Below, in pieces: positions 6,219-8,853 of a stretch of 8,853 nucleotides of DNA. A model generated the notes under the pieces. It ran no database searches. It saw nothing but the letters and a program-made list of their open reading frames with translations, and was not told the origin of the DNA. The position numbers were made by a program, and so were the translations under genes. Position 1 is the first letter of the stretch. Each line of letters starts with the position of its first letter. Location of the stretch: NCBI GenBank assembly GCA_016207545.1, contig JACQPO010000052.1:1-8853 (forward strand), in the 5' to 3' direction. This DNA is from Methanobacteriota archaeon (lineage in GTDB: Archaea > Thermoplasmatota > Thermoplasmata > RBG-16-68-12 > EA-27).

Positions 6219-6626
6219 ATGGGAATCCTTCCGCTTCCGACGTCCCCGGACCTTGCCGCCACCGTCGCGAGGATGGCGCTCGGTGCCCTGATCCTCGTCC
6301 ACGGCGTGCCGAAGATCAAGAGTCTGAGGGGCACCGTGGGCTGGGTGAAGAGCACGGGCTTCCCCGGCGGCGCCGCTTTCGCGGTGCTGTTCAGCTTGCT
6401 GGAGTTCTTCGGCGGCATCGCCCTGCTCCTCGGATTCCTCACCCAGATTGTGGCGGTCCTGTTCGTCCTCGAGATGGTCGCGACGTCCATCTTTTCGAAG
6501 ACGAAGCTCGGAAAGAAGTTCGTCCTGGGCTACGAACTGGACGCCGTATACCTCGTCCTTGCGGCGACCGTCGCCCTGCTCGGGGCGGGCCCGTGGTCCG
6601 CGGACCGCGCCTTGGGCCTCTTCTAG
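6219..6626 (+). CDS. DoxX-family membrane protein
   Basis: A 135-residue protein with four predicted membrane helices (about 15-30, 52-72, 74-93, 107-124). The DoxX pattern is visible: R-x-ALGALILVHGVPKI in helix 1, LLEFFGGIALLLGF around helices 2-3, a conserved Glu in LEMVATS, and a GYELD motif leading into helix 4, followed by GPWSAD. The family takes its name from the small subunit of thiosulfate:quinone oxidoreductase in Acidianus, but most members are uncharacterised, some linked to redox or thiol homeostasis. No partner doxD-like or thiol gene lies here. The ATG at 6219 gives a normal N-terminus. The stop codon overlaps that of the convergent dehydratase gene. Family call is firm; function is open. 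Confidence 0.85.
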   Translation: MGILPLPTSPDLAATVARMALGALILVHGVPKIKSLRGTVGWVKSTGFPGGAAFAVLFSLLEFFGGIALLLGFLTQIVAVLFVLEMVATSIFSKTKLGKKFVLGYELDAVYLVLAATVALLGAGPWSADRALGLF

Positions 6627-6907
6627 AGCGCGTCGATCTTCTTCGCGAGTTCGAAGTCCAAGGCGGTCAACCCGCCACGGTCGTGGGTTGTGAGGCGGAA
6701 ACGCACGGTCGCCCAGGAGTTGTAGATGTCCGGATGGTGGTTCATTTCCTCCGCGAGTTCCCCGACCTTGTTGATAAACGCGAGGGCTTGGCGGAAGTCC
6801 TTGAACTTCCACGTGCGCTCGATGTAGTTCCCCTTCCAAGTCCACTTCGGAATCTCCGCCATGTGGGCCGTGATTTCCTCTTCGGTAAGGAGCGTGCGGC
6901 GGGCCAT
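6623..6907 (-). CDS. Pterin-4a-carbinolamine dehydratase (4a-hydroxytetrahydrobiopterin dehydratase)
   Basis: A 94-residue cytoplasmic protein of the PCD/DCoH family, which dehydrates 4a-hydroxy-tetrahydropterin to the quinonoid dihydropterin. The signature is complete: MNHHPDIYNSW, then TTHDRGGLT and ALDFELAKKID. Active-site His57, His58 and His75 are all present, so it is likely catalytic. No aromatic amino acid hydroxylase is in the window. PCD-like proteins in organisms without one have been proposed to act in molybdopterin-related metabolism, which cannot be tested here. Start: ATG at 6907 gives MARRTLLTEEE, close to the usual N-terminus, with GGTGGGG five bases upstream as a possible ribosome binding site; an in-frame GTG at 6919 would add four residues. 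The gene runs against DoxX, and their stops overlap by three of four bases. Confidence 0.93.
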   Translation of the reverse strand: MARRTLLTEEEITAHMAEIPKWTWKGNYIERTWKFKDFRQALAFINKVGELAEEMNHHPDIYNSWATVRFRLTTHDRGGLTALDFELAKKIDAL

Positions 6908-6936
6908 GAATTCCCCCACCAGGAAACGCGGCGTCG

Positions 6937-6944
6937 GAGAAAAG
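6937..6944 (-). promoter_or_regulatory. Putative TATA-like box for the PCD gene
   Basis: On the minus strand CTTTTCTC is centred about 33-34 bases before the ATG at 6907 and about 22 before the alternative GTG at 6919. Neither distance is ideal, so this is weak. The T-rich tract could equally help end transcription of the upstream zinc-ribbon gene, whose stop is at 6968. Confidence 0.3.
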
Positions 6945-6967
6945 CCTGGCCCTCGGGGCCGGGCCGT

Positions 6968-7333
6968 TCACGCGATGCGGAACGGCGTCCCGCAGTAGTG
7001 GCACGTCGTGAAGCCGTTCGGATCCAGGGGCCCTGGGGGTGGCGCCGCAGTTCGGGCAGACGAGCTTGACGGGCGTCCCGGGGGTACCGTCCGCGCGGGC
7101 ACCGCGCGGCGCGGCTCTTCCACCCTCGCGTACAGGAAGCCGCCAATTGCGAGAAGGGCGAACCCGAGGAGGGCGACGAGGACGGGATGGAGGATCCCCG
7201 TGACTGCCGCGGCGCTGGTCCCGAGGAGGAAGACCAGGAAACCGGTCGGGACGAGTCCCATGCCGACGGCGGCGCGACGGCGGGAGGAGCGGGGCGCGGG
7301 CGGTGGTGGCGGCCACGGCCGCGCGACGCCCAT
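6968..7333 (-). CDS. Small membrane protein with a frame-disrupted C-terminal zinc ribbon
   Basis: As read, 121 residues: a Pro/Arg-rich start, two hydrophobic segments (about residues 25-45 and 50-69, MGLVPTGFLVFLLG then LVALLGFALLAIGGFLY), a charged linker and a C-terminus ending CHYCGTPFRIA. Only half a zinc ribbon is in frame. The missing half, KLVCPNCGA, is encoded at about 7043-7069 in the frame one base earlier. Reading the five-C run (minus strand) at 7080-7084 as six and that at 7035-7039 as four restores one continuous protein with CPNC, 14 residues, CHYC. The gene has therefore either picked up two compensating indels or carries two homopolymer sequencing errors. The start is uncertain: ATG 7333 has no well-placed TATA box, and ATG 7261 would start directly at the first membrane segment. 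The intact form would resemble small archaeal membrane-anchored zinc-ribbon proteins of unknown function. Confidence 0.6.
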   Translation of the reverse strand: MGVARPWPPPPPAPRSSRRRAAVGMGLVPTGFLVFLLGTSAAAVTGILHPVLVALLGFALLAIGGFLYARVEEPRRAVPARTVPPGRPSSSSARTAAPPPGPLDPNGFTTCHYCGTPFRIA

Positions 7334-7498
7334 CCTTTACATGAGGGCTCCGCCGTGGCTCTCACGACAGGGAGCGAAGGAAGGTGGAAGCAAAGGCTTC
7401 ATCGCGGCGACGCAACCGGTGTCGGTTCCAATGCCCTACGCCAAGTTCAAGCAATGGAACCGCCATAGGGACACGGGGGAGTATCCACGCCTATTAGC
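7334..7498. other. Divergent intergenic region with unclear promoters
   Basis: This gap of 165 bases separates the zinc-ribbon gene and the M29-family gene, which diverge. On the minus strand TGTAAAGG (7334-7341) looks TATA-like but lies only a few bases before ATG 7333, so it would fit a later start. On the plus strand CCTATTAGC (7490-7498) looks TATA-like but abuts the GTG at 7499; CATAGG near 7464-7469 lies about 32 bases upstream of that GTG. A 31-codon open frame (7431-7526) shows no recognisable features and is probably chance. No RNA gene is seen. Confidence 0.4.
7423..7462. repeat. Inverted repeat upstream of the M29-family gene
   Basis: CGGTTCCA (7423-7430) and TGGAACCG (7455-7462) are perfect 8-base inverted copies 24 bases apart. 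A second pair, GTGTC (7419-7423) and GACAC (7470-7474), partly flanks them. The arrangement, 37-80 bases before the M29 start, could be a dimeric regulator site or an RNA hairpin. Function is not shown by the sequence. Confidence 0.35.
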
Positions 7499-8593
7499 GT
7501 GCAACGTCTCGGGAAACACATCGTGAGGGATAGCCTTCGACCGAAGGAATACGAGCCCGTCCTCGTCTCGTGCGGGCCGCACACGATTGAACTGGCCGAA
7601 CAGGTCGCCTTGGAATGCCAGAAGGTGGGCGCGGACCCGGCGCTGTGGCTCGACACGGACACCATGTTCTATGGGCAGTTCAAGAACTACACCGCGGAGA
7701 ACCTCAAGCGCGTGTCCGCCCACTGCGTCGGCCTCCTCGACTACGTGACCGCCTACGTGTGGCTCGGCGGGGTGCGGGATCCGAGCGGAATGGCAAAGGT
7801 GCCGCGGGACGTATGGGCCGCGTACAACGAGGGGGAGCTCGCCCACTGGGACAGGTCGAGCGAGAAGAAGCCGAAGAACGTCAGCGTCGCCTCGGGCCTC
7901 ATCACCCGGGAGCGGGCGAAGTCGTATGGGTTCAACCACGCGAAGTGGAAGGCGATGGTCGAGGCCGCGATCGCGGTGAACTACCGCCAGCTGGAGTCCT
8001 TCGGGAAGGTCGTCGCGAGCTTGTTGACGCCGCTGTCGCCCGTGGACGTGCGGGTGACCGCGGACAACGCGACGGACCTCCGGTTCCGCCTCGCGGGGCA
8101 GGAGCGGAAGGCGTACGTCAACGACGGCGTGATCAGCGACGAGGACTTCGCGGCGGAGAACCGGGACGTAAGCCTGCCCGCCGGGTCTGTTGACGTCGCG
8201 CCCCTCGAGGACAGCGCGAACGGGACGTTCGTGGCGGACGCGCCGACGCCCCAGTACGGAAAGCGAATCGAGGGGCTCGCGTGGACGTTCCGGAACGGAA
8301 AGGTCACGGACTTCACCGCCAAAGCGAACTTGAAACTCGCCCAGACGGGATGGGAGGCCGCGACGGGGGAGAAGGACGTATTCGGTTCCGTCACCTTCGG
8401 GCTGAACAAGAAGGCCCTGCCCGGCTTCCTGCAGACCTCCATCGTCGCGGGCACCGTGAGCGTGGCGATCGGGGACAACCGATCCCTCGGCGGGCGGAAC
8501 CGGAGCAGCTTCGGGGCCCAGGCGTTCCTGACCTCCGCGACCGTGGAGGTTGCGGGCAAGACCGTAATCGAGCGGGGGACGTGGGTCATCTAG
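7499..8593 (+). CDS. M29 aminopeptidase-family protein lacking the canonical metal ligands
   Basis: A 364-residue cytoplasmic protein with the fold pattern of peptidase family M29 (AmpS/AmpT-type, two-metal aminopeptidases). The N-terminal half (IVRDSL to about residue 170) and the C-terminal half with LPAG-x-V-x-VAP-x-EDSANGTF, LAWTFRNGKVTDF, the VAIGDN block and GG-x-NRSS follow the family in order and spacing. The usual metal-binding residues are absent: Ser230 and Ser297 replace the two Glu, Ser321 the first His, and Gly339 and Gln341 the His-x-Asp pair. The protein is therefore probably not a standard metallo-aminopeptidase, although the frame and fold motifs are well kept, which argues against simple decay. 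GTG at 7499 is chosen because it keeps the family's first helix (GKHIVRDSL); GTG at 7523 fits the TATA-like box at 7490-7498 better but would cut that helix. A hairpin with a pyrimidine tract lies 39 bases after the stop. Confidence 0.82.
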   Translation: MQRLGKHIVRDSLRPKEYEPVLVSCGPHTIELAEQVALECQKVGADPALWLDTDTMFYGQFKNYTAENLKRVSAHCVGLLDYVTAYVWLGGVRDPSGMAKVPRDVWAAYNEGELAHWDRSSEKKPKNVSVASGLITRERAKSYGFNHAKWKAMVEAAIAVNYRQLESFGKVVASLLTPLSPVDVRVTADNATDLRFRLAGQERKAYVNDGVISDEDFAAENRDVSLPAGSVDVAPLEDSANGTFVADAPTPQYGKRIEGLAWTFRNGKVTDFTAKANLKLAQTGWEAATGEKDVFGSVTFGLNKKALPGFLQTSIVAGTVSVAIGDNRSLGGRNRSSFGAQAFLTSATVEVAGKTVIERGTWVI

Positions 8594-8632
8594 AGCCGCG
8601 GCCCCGTTCGGGTTCAGCCGCGACGTAGTTTG

Positions 8633-8665
8633 GGGCGGCCAGGAGACTCGGCCGCCCTTCACCCT
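8633..8665 (+). terminator. GC hairpin followed by a pyrimidine tract
   Basis: GGGCGGCC (8633-8640) and GGCCGCCC (8650-8657) form a perfect 8-base stem with a 9-base loop, followed by TTCACCCTTTC. It begins 39 bases after the M29 stop and is the best terminator candidate in the window. Archaeal termination mainly depends on T-rich tracts, and the tract here is interrupted by C, so the role is uncertain. Confidence 0.45.
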
Positions 8666-8853
8666 TTCTCCGTGTTTCTATCCTTAGAGGTCCCGAAACA
8701 GGGTGTGCGCGCATCCGCGCAGGGTTTCCGGGGACTCGAGGGAATGCGGTTCGCACGGGAACAGGGTTCCCGGGGGTCCGCACGGGGTCCCTCGAACCCG
8801 CACGGGGGCCCTGAGGACGTGTCCAGGTCCCGTGCGTCCGCGAGGGGTTCCCC
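8666..8853. other. G-rich degenerate repeats at the window edge, with a possible partial open frame
   Basis: After a T-rich TATA-like stretch (GTTTCTATCC, 8674-8683) the sequence becomes strongly strand-asymmetric, G-rich and repetitive. Variants of CCGCACGGGG recur at about 8715, 8752, 8778, 8799 and 8838 with irregular spacing. GGGGTCC occurs twice (8773-8779, 8784-8790). A perfect 7-base hairpin, CGGGAAC-AGG-GTTCCCG, spans 8756-8772. A plus-strand frame from GTG 8705 (27 bases after the TATA-like stretch), with ATG 8744 inside it, stays open to the edge, but its product is an Arg/Gly/Ser-rich low-complexity string, so I do not call it a gene. It could equally be an untranslated or structured RNA region. 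Confidence 0.35.

Noticed and set aside
2500..6626. A single operon from the first methyltransferase to DoxX
   Set aside because: Each gene is preceded by its own TATA-like box, so separate transcription is the simpler reading.
5865..7316. Long minus-strand open frame across FeS, DoxX and PCD genes
   Set aside because: Mostly an antisense shadow. Only a short piece near 7043-7069 (KLVCPNCGA) looks real, and it belongs to the frame-disrupted zinc-ribbon gene.
7431..7526. 31-codon open frame before the M29-family gene
   Set aside because: It overlaps the M29 start, has no well-placed promoter and shows no recognisable motif.
7436..8662. Minus-strand open frame opposite the M29-family gene
   Set aside because: Shadow of a gene with family motifs along its full length; the product is low-complexity.
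8780..8800. tRNA T-arm-like GGTTCGA on the minus strand
   Set aside because: The flanking bases do not form a five-base T stem, and no anticodon arm or acceptor stem can be built around it.
8700..8853. CRISPR-like array
   Set aside because: The recurring element is short and degenerate and its spacing is irregular; there are no identical repeats or uniform spacers.

Overview
The window is GC-rich DNA that reads best as a fragment of an archaeal chromosome. The main evidence is the start regions. Four genes have an A/T-rich TATA-like box centred about 26-28 bases before the start codon and no room for a ribosome binding site, which is the layout of leaderless archaeal transcripts. Several others have a box about 32-37 bases upstream. 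The content (NADP isocitrate dehydrogenase, a crotonase with a zinc-ribbon tail, an HdrD/cytochrome b-type membrane FeS oxidoreductase, an M29-family protein, small zinc-ribbon and DoxX proteins) would suit an uncultivated high-GC member of the Thermoplasmatota. That placement is inference; no rRNA or marker gene is present.

Layout: (1) 2-607, the 3' part of a crotonase-superfamily gene with a C-terminal zinc ribbon. (2) 654-1892, NADP-dependent isocitrate dehydrogenase, meeting tail to tail, 6 bases apart, an OsmC-family gene on the minus strand (1899-2408). (3) 2500-3288 and 3373-4164, two tandem related SAM-dependent methyltransferases, each with its own promoter, the first divergent from OsmC. 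(4) 4189-6165, a 658-residue membrane FeS protein with a cytochrome b-like membrane part, two [4Fe-4S] motifs and two CCG domains. (5) 6219-6626, a DoxX membrane protein whose stop codon shares a CTAG palindrome with a convergent pterin-4a-carbinolamine dehydratase (6623-6907, minus). (6) 6968-7333, minus, a small membrane protein whose zinc ribbon is scrambled by two opposite one-base shifts. (7) 7499-8593, an M29 aminopeptidase-family protein lacking the expected metal ligands. (8) 8594-8853, a hairpin with a pyrimidine tract, then G-rich repetitive sequence running off the end.

This is mostly a housekeeping and metabolic region of singly transcribed genes, not one operon. The crotonase, the isocitrate dehydrogenase and the FeS oxidoreductase would fit acyl-CoA oxidation feeding the TCA cycle, with electrons passed to the quinone pool, but this link rests on function and proximity only. 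I see no mobile element, CRISPR array, rRNA or tRNA. No clearly new multi-gene system is evident. The most notable items are the metal-ligand-less M29 protein, the doubly frameshifted zinc ribbon, and the ETF:quinone oxidoreductase-like membrane protein.
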